This document shows positions 33,792 to 41,550 of a stretch of 64,000 nt of DNA, piece after piece. The notes under the pieces were generated by a model that saw only the letters and a program-made list of their open reading frames with translations, had not been told where the DNA came from and did no database searches. Source of the stretch: Planctomycetales bacterium (GTDB lineage: Bacteria; Planctomycetota; Planctomycetia; Isosphaerales; Isosphaeraceae). Within the stretch, counting starts at the first letter, position 1. Each line of letters starts with the position of its first letter. The DNA lies in NCBI GenBank assembly GCA_027452145.1, contig DAIDHB010000280.1, positions 1 through 64,000 of the forward strand, written 5' to 3'. Position numbers and translations under genes: made by a program.

Positions 33792-35975
33792 ATGTCCCGT
33801 GCCCGTGGCTATTCGTTGGCGATTCTCCTCGGCCTGGCCACCTTCGCCTCAGCCGACGACGGCCGTCTGCCCGACCGGCCGATCACCGCCGAGGACCGCG
33901 ACCACTGGGCCTTCCACCCGGTGAAGAAGGTCGCGCCGCCCACGGTCGTTCAAGCCGAGTGGACCCGTAACCCGATCGACGCTTTCATCCTGACCGCGCT
34001 CGAGTCCAACGGACTGAAACCGGCGCCCGAGGCCGGCCGCGCGACGCTTTTCCGCCGGTTGAGCTTCGACCTGACCGGCCTGCCGCCCTCGCCGGATGCC
34101 GTCGACGCGTTCCTGCGCGACCGCTCGCCGGACGCCTACGAAAAGTTGGTCGACCGACTGCTCGCCAGCCCACAGTACGGGATCCGCCAGGCGCAGCACT
34201 GGCTCGACCTGGCGCGCTACGCCGACACCGACGGCTTCGAGTTCGACCAGGCCCGGCCGGATGCCTGGCGCTTCCGCGACTGGGTCGTGAATGCCCTGAA
34301 CGCCGACATGCCGTATGACCGGTTTGTCCGCCTCCAGCTCGCCGGGGACGAGCTGGCGCCCGACGACCCTTCGGCGTTCATCGCCACGGGGTTCAACCGC
34401 TGCTATCCCGACATGGTCGACCTGAACGACCAGAAGCTCCGGCGGCAGAACGCGCTCAACGACATCACCGAGACCACCGGCCTGGTCTTCCTCGGGCTCA
34501 CGATCGGCTGCGCCCGCTGCCACGATCACAAGTTCGACCCGATCCGACAGGCCGACTTTTACCGCCTCCAGGCGTTCTTCGCCGGCTCGCGATTCCGCGA
34601 CGATTTCCCGCTCGCCAGCCCCGCCCGGCGCAAGACGCACGAGGCCGCACTCTCAGCCTGGCGCGCCCGCGTCGCGCGGGTGCAATCGGCGATCCTGCGC
34701 ATCGAGCAGCCCGTCCGCGACCAGATCGCGCCGGGCCTGCCGATGGGGGCGCTCGACGACGCCGTGGCCGCATTCAACCGGCCGGAAGCAAAGCGAACCC
34801 CGGCCGAGGTCGCCACGGTTTATGGCCTGCTCCACCACGACGGCCGCATCCGCGAGGCGCAGTGGCCGAAGCTGCTCGAGGCGGAGTCTTTCGCCCGGCG
34901 CGCGGCGCTCCTGGCCGAACTCGACCGAGCCGTCCGCTCGGCCCCGCGCCCGCTTCCCGTGGCCCGCGGAATCGACGAGGCCGGGACGGAGGCGCCCCCC
35001 ACGCGGTTCCTCCGCCGCGGCGAGCTGCGCACGCCCGGCCCGACGGTCGCTCCCGCTGTTCCGGCCGTTCTGGCCTCGACCGTCTTGCCGCTGCGAATCG
35101 AACACCTCGCCGATTCCAGCGGCCGGCGCCGGGCGCTGGCGGCCTGGCTGACCCAGCCGCAGCATCCGCTCATAGCCCGGGTGATGGTGAATCGCCTGTG
35201 GCAATCGCACTTCGGCCGCGGGCTCGTCGCGACTTCCAGCGATTTCGGCCGGATCGGCGACGAACCCAGCCATCCCGAGCTGCTCGACTGGCTGGCGGCC
35301 GAGCTGGTCGCGCGGGGCTGGAGCCTCAAGGCGATGCACCGCCTGATCGTCACGAGCGCGGCCTATCGCCAGTCGTCGCGCCCGCGGACATCGGCGGCCC
35401 GCGAGGCCGATCCTGACAACCGCCTGCTCGCGGGACAGAACCGCCGCCGGCTCGACGGCGAGACCATCCGCGACGCGATGCTCGCCGCTTCGGGCCGGAT
35501 CAACCTGGCGCTCGGCGGACCTGGCGTCTTCCCGCCGCTTCCGCCCGAGCTGACGAAGCTCTCGAGCAAGGGCGCGATCTGGCCGGTCTCGCCGCGCGGG
35601 GCCGACCGATGCCGCCGCAGCCTGTATGTCTTCGTCCGGCGCAACCTGCGCTATCCCTTCTTCGAGGCGTTCGACCGCCCCGACACCAACGCGAGCTGTC
35701 CGCAGCGCCCCGTGACCACCATCGCGCCCCAGGCGCTCAGCCTGCTGAACAGCCCCCTCTCGGCCGAGGCCGCGCACGCCCTGGCCGCGCGCATTAAGGG
35801 CGAGGCCGGCCCCGATGTTGACTCCCGCATCGAATCCGCCTACCTGCTGACCCTCGCCCGCCGCCCGGACGCCGAGGAAAAGGCGCTGGCGCGGCGGTTC
35901 CTCGCGAGCGGTTCGTCCCTGGCCGATCTCTGTCTTGCGCTGATGAACCTGAATGAGTTTGTCTACATCGACTGA
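33792..35975 (+). CDS. DUF1549/DUF1553 (PSCyt2/PSD1) exported protein
   Basis: A 727-residue protein with a signal peptide (SLAILLGLATFASA) and a DUF1549 domain (RNPIDAFILTALESNGLKP, RRLSFDLTGLPPSPDAVDAFL, ARYADTDGFE). Heme-type CARCHDHKF is at 240-248. A DUF1553 domain follows (RRALAAWLTQPQHPLIARVMVNRLWQSHFGRGLV, DFGRIGDEPSHPELLDWLA, RRLDGETIRDAML, RRNLRYPFFEAFDRPDTNASCPQR). These planctomycete proteins accompany DUF1501 proteins and are thought to be periplasmic c-type cytochrome-like; activity is unknown. An N-terminal PSCyt1 heme domain found in longer members is missing. GAGG lies 8 bases before the ATG. Confidence 0.92.
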   Translation: MSRARGYSLAILLGLATFASADDGRLPDRPITAEDRDHWAFHPVKKVAPPTVVQAEWTRNPIDAFILTALESNGLKPAPEAGRATLFRRLSFDLTGLPPSPDAVDAFLRDRSPDAYEKLVDRLLASPQYGIRQAQHWLDLARYADTDGFEFDQARPDAWRFRDWVVNALNADMPYDRFVRLQLAGDELAPDDPSAFIATGFNRCYPDMVDLNDQKLRRQNALNDITETTGLVFLGLTIGCARCHDHKFDPIRQADFYRLQAFFAGSRFRDDFPLASPARRKTHEAALSAWRARVARVQSAILRIEQPVRDQIAPGLPMGALDDAVAAFNRPEAKRTPAEVATVYGLLHHDGRIREAQWPKLLEAESFARRAALLAELDRAVRSAPRPLPVARGIDEAGTEAPPTRFLRRGELRTPGPTVAPAVPAVLASTVLPLRIEHLADSSGRRRALAAWLTQPQHPLIARVMVNRLWQSHFGRGLVATSSDFGRIGDEPSHPELLDWLAAELVARGWSLKAMHRLIVTSAAYRQSSRPRTSAAREADPDNRLLAGQNRRRLDGETIRDAMLAASGRINLALGGPGVFPPLPPELTKLSSKGAIWPVSPRGADRCRRSLYVFVRRNLRYPFFEAFDRPDTNASCPQRPVTTIAPQALSLLNSPLSAEAAHALAARIKGEAGPDVDSRIESAYLLTLARRPDAEEKALARRFLASGSSLADLCLALMNLNEFVYID

Positions 35976-36090
35976 GCCGGATCGCTCCGGTGTCGACGCG
36001 CGGAGACGAGATTGACGGCCGGTGCCGTCCTCTTGATGATGAAATCACGCTGGACGCAGAGGCTCACGCAGCCGTCGGGAGATCGCGGTG

Positions 36091-36261
36091 ATGGACGAGG
36101 TCCTCTTTGCGATCCTGAGCATTGTCCTCGAGTTCGTCTCAGCCTGCTGGGAAGGCTCCCGAGAGCCTCGAGGACATCCCGGTCGAGCCGCCGGAACTAC
36201 GGCGGCCACGCGTTCATCGCGCTCGCATCCCCTCTGGGACCACGAGCTCGATGGTCTCTGA
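36091..36261 (+). CDS. Possible small membrane protein or gene remnant
   Basis: A 56-codon frame begins MDEVLFAILSIVLEFVSACW, a hydrophobic N-terminus with an acidic start that recurs among small planctomycete membrane proteins. After that the sequence turns into low-complexity Arg/Ser and ends early, so it may be a remnant of a longer gene. GGGAG lies 9 bases upstream. The surrounding 35976-36352 holds nothing else that I can support. Low confidence. Confidence 0.3.
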   Translation: MDEVLFAILSIVLEFVSACWEGSREPRGHPGRAAGTTAATRSSRSHPLWDHELDGL

Positions 36262-36352
36262 ACGTCCAATGGGCCGCTTCGGCGAGTACTCGTACGCGCG
36301 ATTGCGGGAACTGGTCCCTCGACGGCACGCTCGGTCCGTGGGAGAAGGTCAC

Positions 36353-36640
36353 ATGGCGCGGCGGAACGTCGTCGAATTACAGAACTCGCGCTCCGAGATC
36401 CTGGAGCAGGCAGAATACCGCGGGGAGCGAATCATCATCCACCGAGGCGGCAGAGCCGTCGCCGCCCTGGTGCCGCTCGAGGATCTCGAGCTCCTCGAAC
36501 GCCTGCTCGAGGAGGCGGAGGACCGCCTGGACGTGGAGACTGCTCGGGCGGCCCTGGCGGAGTCCGACGAACGAATTCCCTACACCACCATCCGCGAGCG
36601 CCTCGGGCTTGACGATGGGCGAGGGACGAAGCGGGCGTGA
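36353..36640 (+). CDS. Orphan Phd/YefM-type antitoxin
   Basis: A 95-residue protein with the Phd/YefM antitoxin pattern: a short N-terminal DNA-binding part (NVVELQNSRSEILEQAEYRGERIIIHRGGRAVAALVPLEDLELLERL) and an acidic helical tail that would bind a toxin. GGAG and AAGG lie ahead of the ATG 36353. Type II systems normally encode a RelE/Doc/PIN toxin directly after or before the antitoxin. Here the next real gene is a convergent EamA transporter 22 bases away, and the 201-base ORF after it has no toxin motif, so the toxin appears lost. Confidence 0.8.
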   Translation: MARRNVVELQNSRSEILEQAEYRGERIIIHRGGRAVAALVPLEDLELLERLLEEAEDRLDVETARAALAESDERIPYTTIRERLGLDDGRGTKRA

Positions 36641-36661
36641 CTCTGATCCTCACACCCGCGA

Positions 36662-37567
36662 TCAAGGTGGCAGTTCCGACGGCCGGATCGCGGGATTGGC
36701 TTCGCAATTCGCTCTTCGAGATCCGCTCTCGGTCAGACCGCGCCGCACCGGCCAGTACCGATACACCAGCCCCGCCAGCAGGAACAGTCCGCCGATCACC
36801 GTCGGCCCCGCTGGCCACTCGTGAACGAACAGGATGACCCAGATCGGGTTCAGCACCGGCTCGACCAGGCCGATCAGGGTCGCCTCGGGCGCCGCCAGCT
36901 CGCGCAGGCCGCGGGCGTAGAGCGCATAGGGGATCGCCATCTGGAAGATGCCGAAGAGGACGAGCACCGCCCACTGCGGACCGCTCGGCGTTGCCAGTCC
37001 CCGGCCGCTCGCCCAGGCCCACAGGCCCAGCGTGACGGTCCCGATGAGATTGAGCGCCGCGCTGAGCCAGATCGGGTCCAGCCCGCGCAGCCGGCGCAGC
37101 CCGACGGAGATCCCCGCCGACAGCACGCCGCTCGCGAGCCCCAGCGCGATCCCCTGCCACTCGCGCGGCCGGCCGTCGTATCCCCAGCCAACGATGGCGA
37201 CGATTCCCACCATCGCCATTGCGATGCTGACCCGCGCCCGGCGGTCGGGCGCCTCATGCAGAACAATCGCGCTCAGGGGCACGACCCACAGCGCCGAGGT
37301 ACATTGCAGGAGGATCGCGTTCGCCGAGGTCGTGATCTTCACCGCGCCCAGGAAGCAGCCCACCATCACGCCAAACGCGATTCCCAGCGGCAGCAGCGCC
37401 GGCCGCAGGTCAAGCCGGCCCCGCGGGACAAATGGCAGGAGCGCCAGCCCGGCAAATAGCCCCCGGTAGAACGCGATGGAGAGCGGGTCGAGGTCCAGTC
37501 CCTTCGAGATCGCGCCGCCGCTGCTCCACAGGATTGCCGCGGCCAGGACGCACCACCGTCCTCTCAT
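36662..37567 (-). CDS. EamA/DMT-family transporter
   Basis: A 301-residue inner-membrane protein with ten predicted helices in two EamA repeats. The first repeat starts LAAAILWSSGGAISKGLDLDPLSIAFYRGLFAGLAL and the second starts at about 150 (GIALGLASGVLSAGISVGL). Family marks include AILLQCTSALWVVPLSAIVLHE and EATLIGLVEPVLNPIWVILFVHEWP. It probably exports or exchanges a small metabolite; the substrate cannot be told. Its ATG overlaps the stop of the upstream VCBS gene by four bases (ATGA), so the two are translationally coupled. Confidence 0.92.
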   Translation of the reverse strand: MRGRWCVLAAAILWSSGGAISKGLDLDPLSIAFYRGLFAGLALLPFVPRGRLDLRPALLPLGIAFGVMVGCFLGAVKITTSANAILLQCTSALWVVPLSAIVLHEAPDRRARVSIAMAMVGIVAIVGWGYDGRPREWQGIALGLASGVLSAGISVGLRRLRGLDPIWLSAALNLIGTVTLGLWAWASGRGLATPSGPQWAVLVLFGIFQMAIPYALYARGLRELAAPEATLIGLVEPVLNPIWVILFVHEWPAGPTVIGGLFLLAGLVYRYWPVRRGLTESGSRRANCEANPAIRPSELPP

Positions 37568-38886
37568 GGCGACTCGCCCGTGCCGGTGCTCGACCCTGGC
37601 CGGTTCCAGTAGACCCGGACATTATGCGACGACCGCCCGCCGGCCACGATGTCGAGCCGGCCATCGCCGTCGAGGTCGGCGGCCACCGCATCCTCGCAGC
37701 CGACGCCGCCATCATCGATCGTGTGCCGGTCGAACGTCAGCTTCCCGGACGTCGCATCCGTTCGAGGGTCGAAGCCAAACACGCCCGGCCCTCGCGGTGC
37801 ATCGGTACCGCCCCTGTTGGGGTCGCGCTGGCCGATGATGAGCTCGTCGTCGCCATCGCCGTCGAGGTTCGCGCACCAGACGGCATGGCCCCACTGAAGC
37901 GGCTCGGCGATCACGGTGCGGGTCCATAGCGGCGGCTGCGGTGCCTGGCCGGGCAGGGAGGATGGCGACTCCGCAGGCCCGGCCGATCGCGGAGGCGTGT
38001 ACACGACAACCTGGTATCCGTGCCACGGCTCGATCGTCGCGACGTAGGATCCACCGCCCTGGAGCTTCCCGACCTTCACCTCGCTTGATCCCTTTGACGG
38101 GCGGGATTCCTGGTTGCCCTGGCCGATCCTCGTCCGCGTCCACTTGCCGGCAATGTTCCTCTCGAGGACGAACACGCCCTCCCACGCCGCGACGACGACC
38201 TCGTCGCGGCCGTCGCCGTTCAGGTCGACGAGCTGGAGGTTGTGAATCGTGTGCAGCGTGCTGTCGACGATTTCCGAAGTCCATTCGGCCTTCGTCGGAT
38301 CGGCCGGCACGTCAAACATCTGCACCCGGACGCCGTCCCCCGCGCCCCAGTTCGGCCCGCGCGTGCCGCGACCTTGCAGCGGCGCAACGACCAGTTGCTT
38401 CCGCCCTGCCTGGCCCTTCACCGATCCCCATCGCAGGCGGTGCAGCGTGGGCTCGTCGTACGCGATCGGATGGACCTGCCAGCGGCCCTGGGCGTCGCGG
38501 CCCAGCCACTGGAGGGTGCTGGCGGTCTTCGTATCCGGCGGGTGCCACCCAGCGCCCAGGGCAAAATCGATTCGCCCGTCGCCGTCGACGTCATCGGCCT
38601 GGATACAGACATTATCCCGCGCCGTCGCCTTGCGGATGATGTCGTGCCGCTTCCACCCCGGATTGGCGTACCAGACCACCGCGTCCTCGGTCACGGCCAC
38701 GACGTCGGGCTTGCCGTTCCCATCCACGTCGGCCGTCGTCACGGCGTAGACGATATCCCCCGCGTGCGGGTCGATCTCCTGCATCACGAATCGAGGAAAC
38801 TCGGCCGCCCGTGGCGACCCGGCGCCGACGACCACCAGCCCCAGTACGCCAACGCCGATGACGGAAAGGCGCCGTAATCCGTTCAT
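37564..38886 (-). CDS. Secreted VCBS/FG-GAP repeat protein
   Basis: A 440-residue exported protein with a signal peptide ending around PRAAEF. FG-GAP/VCBS blades recur: TADVDGNGKPDVVAVTED, QADDVDGDGRIDFALGAG, VDLNGDGRDEVVVAAWEG, ANLDGDGDDELIIGQRD and AADLDGDGRLDIVAGG. Each is a Ca2+-binding DxDxDGxxD loop, giving a beta-propeller. Such proteins are common in planctomycetes and are thought to bind surfaces or ligands. GGAGGT lies 6 bases before the ATG. It is coupled by ATGA overlap to the EamA transporter gene, an unusual pairing with no clear functional link. Confidence 0.9.
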   Translation of the reverse strand: MNGLRRLSVIGVGVLGLVVVGAGSPRAAEFPRFVMQEIDPHAGDIVYAVTTADVDGNGKPDVVAVTEDAVVWYANPGWKRHDIIRKATARDNVCIQADDVDGDGRIDFALGAGWHPPDTKTASTLQWLGRDAQGRWQVHPIAYDEPTLHRLRWGSVKGQAGRKQLVVAPLQGRGTRGPNWGAGDGVRVQMFDVPADPTKAEWTSEIVDSTLHTIHNLQLVDLNGDGRDEVVVAAWEGVFVLERNIAGKWTRTRIGQGNQESRPSKGSSEVKVGKLQGGGSYVATIEPWHGYQVVVYTPPRSAGPAESPSSLPGQAPQPPLWTRTVIAEPLQWGHAVWCANLDGDGDDELIIGQRDPNRGGTDAPRGPGVFGFDPRTDATSGKLTFDRHTIDDGGVGCEDAVAADLDGDGRLDIVAGGRSSHNVRVYWNRPGSSTGTGESP

Positions 38887-38932
38887 GGTTCGACCTCCGA
38901 CCTGGAAACGTCTCGTCTCTCGTCCCTCGCCC

Positions 38933-40528
38933 CTAGGAAGCAGCTCCGACCTTGTCCAGGAACCGCGTCGCGGCGTGCATGATCGACTCCTCGGTGGCCT
39001 CGGCGCGAGGGATCTCGGCCGTGATGCGCCCCTCGCACAGCACGATGATCCGATCGGCGACCGCGAGCAGCTCGGGCAACTCGCTCGAGGTCATCAGGAT
39101 CGCGCGTCCCTGGCCGGCCAGGCGCCGGATCAACGCGTAGATCTCGGACTTGGCGCCGATATCAATCCCGCGCGTCGGTTCGTCGAGGAGCAATAGCTTC
39201 GGCTCGACCAGCAGCCAGCGAGCGATGATGCACTTCTGCTGGTTCCCGCCCGACAGGCTGGTGATCGGCGCGCCCCCGCCCGCCGTCTTGATGGATAGCT
39301 CCTTGATCGACCAGTCGACGGCCGTCCGCTCGGCGCGGGGGTTCACCAGGGGAACCGGGCCGAACGTCAGCTCGGGCAGGCGGCGGAGCGTGATGTTCTC
39401 GGCGACGGTCATCTGCGAGAAGAGCCCCAGGGCCTTGCGGTCCTCGGTGACCATCGCGACGCCCGCCCGGATCGCCTCGTCCGGGTGGTGGAACCGCACG
39501 GGCTGGCCCTCGAGCCGGATCGTCCCGCGCGGCGTTGTCGGCGTCGCGCCGTAGATCGCCTCGAGTAGCTCGGTCCGGCCCGCTCCCAGCAGACCGGCGA
39601 CGCCCACCACCTCGCCGGCCCTGGCGGTGAAGGTGATGTCCTGAAGGTTCGGCCGCCCGCTGCCGGGAGGGGCCTGTAGCGACAGGTTCTCGACCTCCAG
39701 CACGGCCTTCTGCTGGATCGGGTGCGGCTGATAGTTGAGCGCGGCGATCTCGCGGCCGACCATCCACCGCACGACCTGGTCGGGCGTGATCTCGGCCCGG
39801 GGTGCTGAGGCCACGAACTGCCCATCGCGCAGCACGGTCACGCGGTCCGACAGCGTGAAGACCTCATTCATCTTGTGGCTGATGTAGAGAACGGTGGTGC
39901 CTGATTTGCGCAGGTCGTGGATCACGCGAAAGAGCCGGGTGACCTCGGACTCGGACAGGGCGGACGTCGGCTCGTCCATGATGACGATGGCCGCGTCGTA
40001 CGCGAGGGCCTTGGCGATCTCGACCATCTGCTGGTCGCCGATCCGCAGGTCGCCGACCCGCGCCCGCGGCGGGATCGGCGTGCCCAGGCGGTCGAACAGC
40101 TCCCTGGTGCGAGCCTCCATCCCGCGCTCATCCAGCCAGCCGAGCGGTCCGCCGCGGGTCCGCTCGCGGCCGAGGAAGATGTTGTCGGCCACGGTAAGCT
40201 GCGGGACGAGGTTCAGCTCCTGGTAGATGATCCGGATGCCGGCGTCCTCGGCGTCGCGCGGCCCGGAGAACCGCACAGTCTGGCCGTTCAGCAGGATCTC
40301 GCCGTCGTAGTCGACGATCGCGCCGGCCAGCACCTTCATCAGGGTGCTCTTGCCGGCACCGTTCTCGCCGCAGATCGAGTGGACCTCGCCGCCAGGCGCG
40401 ACGATCGAGACGTCCCGAAGCGCCTGCACGCCGCCGAAGTTCTTGATGATGTGCCGCATCTCCAGCCGCGGCGGGGCCGTGGCGGCATCGGAACCGGAAT
40501 CCGTCTTGGGGGGAGAGCCCTGGCTCAT
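38933..40528 (-). CDS. Sugar ABC transporter ATP-binding protein (RbsA/MglA-type, tandem NBDs)
   Basis: A 531-residue cytoplasmic ATPase with two nucleotide-binding domains. NBD1 has Walker A GENGAGKS, the Q-loop YQELNLVPQLTVADNIFLGRE and Walker B IVIMDEPTSALSESE. NBD2 has the characteristic degenerate Walker A GLLGAGRTELLEA, the signature LSGGNQQK and LLLDEPTRGIDIGAK. This is the layout of ribose/galactose/xylose importers (CUT2). No permease or sugar-binding protein gene is adjacent, so partners must be elsewhere. There is no clear ribosome binding site before the ATG. It is flanked by a VCBS gene and a palindromic repeat. Confidence 0.94.
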   Translation of the reverse strand: MSQGSPPKTDSGSDAATAPPRLEMRHIIKNFGGVQALRDVSIVAPGGEVHSICGENGAGKSTLMKVLAGAIVDYDGEILLNGQTVRFSGPRDAEDAGIRIIYQELNLVPQLTVADNIFLGRERTRGGPLGWLDERGMEARTRELFDRLGTPIPPRARVGDLRIGDQQMVEIAKALAYDAAIVIMDEPTSALSESEVTRLFRVIHDLRKSGTTVLYISHKMNEVFTLSDRVTVLRDGQFVASAPRAEITPDQVVRWMVGREIAALNYQPHPIQQKAVLEVENLSLQAPPGSGRPNLQDITFTARAGEVVGVAGLLGAGRTELLEAIYGATPTTPRGTIRLEGQPVRFHHPDEAIRAGVAMVTEDRKALGLFSQMTVAENITLRRLPELTFGPVPLVNPRAERTAVDWSIKELSIKTAGGGAPITSLSGGNQQKCIIARWLLVEPKLLLLDEPTRGIDIGAKSEIYALIRRLAGQGRAILMTSSELPELLAVADRIIVLCEGRITAEIPRAEATEESIMHAATRFLDKVGAAS

Positions 40529-40575
40529 GGTGTCGTCCGGTATTCGAACGGCGGGGGTTCCGCCGGTCTGAAAAT

Positions 40576-40658
40576 GGTTCGGGCATTCTTGCCCGACGGG
40601 ACCTTCGCGCCGGGCAAGACTGCCCGAGCTGCTTGAGGATGTTTCCTGCCGGGGTCAT
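40576..40658. repeat. GTAGGTCGGGCATTC-family element with conserved outer arm
   Basis: Degenerate core arms (GGTTCGGGCATTCTTGCCC at 40576-40594, CGGGCAAGACTGCCCG at 40611-40626) are followed by CTTGAGGATGTTTCCTGCCG (from 40632), similar to the outer arm of the copy at 54838-54941. The rest of the 408-base divergent spacer (40529-40936) shows only a half copy of the AACCACGGAAAACACGAA-type repeat near 40866-40900. Confidence 0.65.
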
Positions 40659-40936
40659 CCTTCGCCATGGTCGGCCGCCTTCGCCCGGTCCGGCCGAATG
40701 GTCGAGCCCACATGGTACTCGCAACGCTCGGCCGAAGGTAGGGACTCGGTTCCCCGCACGCCCGCTTGCGCTCCCTGTCCGCGGCCAGGTTGTCCGGTTA
40801 CGATGATCCGGGCGGACCGGACCAGGCGAGGTCGTTCGATTCCACGGCGAGTCGGGTTTCTCGCCTTCTTTTCGTGGGATTTCGTGTTTTCCGTGGTTCC
40901 ACTCTAACCATCTCATCCCGTCGGGAGCCGTCGTCC

Positions 40937-41398
40937 GTGGAAACCGACATCGCCTATTTCGTGATCTATTCCTGCCCCGGCTGCGGCATGGAGCTCGAGG
41001 TCGAGCCCACCGGCTGGCGAGGCTGGCGGAAATGCCCGAAATGCGGCACGCCCGCCCTGCCGCCCGAGGCGTTCCTTGGCCATCCCTCCGTCCGCCGCCG
41101 GGTGCGCGCGACGGCAGGCGAAGAGATCCTGGTCATCGAGGACGAGTCGCTGGCACCCACGCCCCGGCGACCTCCCGTGCAGGACCCCGCCTCGCTGATC
41201 CCACCGCCCCCGTCGCCGGTACTCTCGACCCTGAGGCTCGTCTTCGGCACCGGGCTGGTCATCTCGCTGTTGCTGGTCCTGATCGCATTCCTCGACGACA
41301 ACTCCAGCATCCTCGGAATCGCTGGCTCCGTGGCGCTGATCTGCTTCCTGCTCCTGCTCCGCGTCCCCTCCCGGCGCCGCCGGGATTCGACCGGCTGA
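40937..41398 (+). CDS. Single zinc-ribbon membrane protein
   Basis: A 153-residue protein related in layout to the four-gene cluster at 19.7-22.6 kb. It has an N-terminal ribbon IYSCPGCGMELEVEPTGWRG..CPKCG, a Pro-rich linker and two adjacent hydrophobic helices (STLRLVFGTGLVISLLLVLIAFL and ILGIAGSVALICFLLLLRV). GTG 40937 has CGGGAG 9 bases upstream; the frame is open further up without a signal. It lacks the second ribbon of the cluster members. Its TGA stop coincides with the end of a palindromic element (CTGAGAGTCTG). Confidence 0.78.
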   Translation: METDIAYFVIYSCPGCGMELEVEPTGWRGWRKCPKCGTPALPPEAFLGHPSVRRRVRATAGEEILVIEDESLAPTPRRPPVQDPASLIPPPPSPVLSTLRLVFGTGLVISLLLVLIAFLDDNSSILGIAGSVALICFLLLLRVPSRRRRDSTG

Positions 41399-41550
41399 GA
41401 GTCTGACCCGAAAGGTTCCGAGGCCGTTTCGCAGCGTGGCCGCGGCGCGCTGGTTTGAGGCTTTGCCTTGTCCTTCGGGTGTCGCTTACCGCGAAGCATG
41501 CTGCGCGAGTCGCGCTTTCGGCTTGTCGCTTTGTGGTTCGGAGGTGCTCC
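41395..41550. repeat. Diverged copy of the CTGAGAGTCTG-terminus element
   Basis: 41395-41440 aligns to the minus-strand terminus at 26535-26490 with 36 of 45 identical bases and no gap, up to where the core would start. The core palindrome is degraded. The element occupies the gap between two convergent stop codons; its TGA (41396-41398) is the stop of the zinc-ribbon gene. Confidence 0.7.

Noticed and set aside
36637..36837. Short ORF overlapping the antitoxin stop, tested as a toxin
   Set aside because: No RelE, Doc or PIN pattern; most of it is antisense to the EamA gene's C-terminus.
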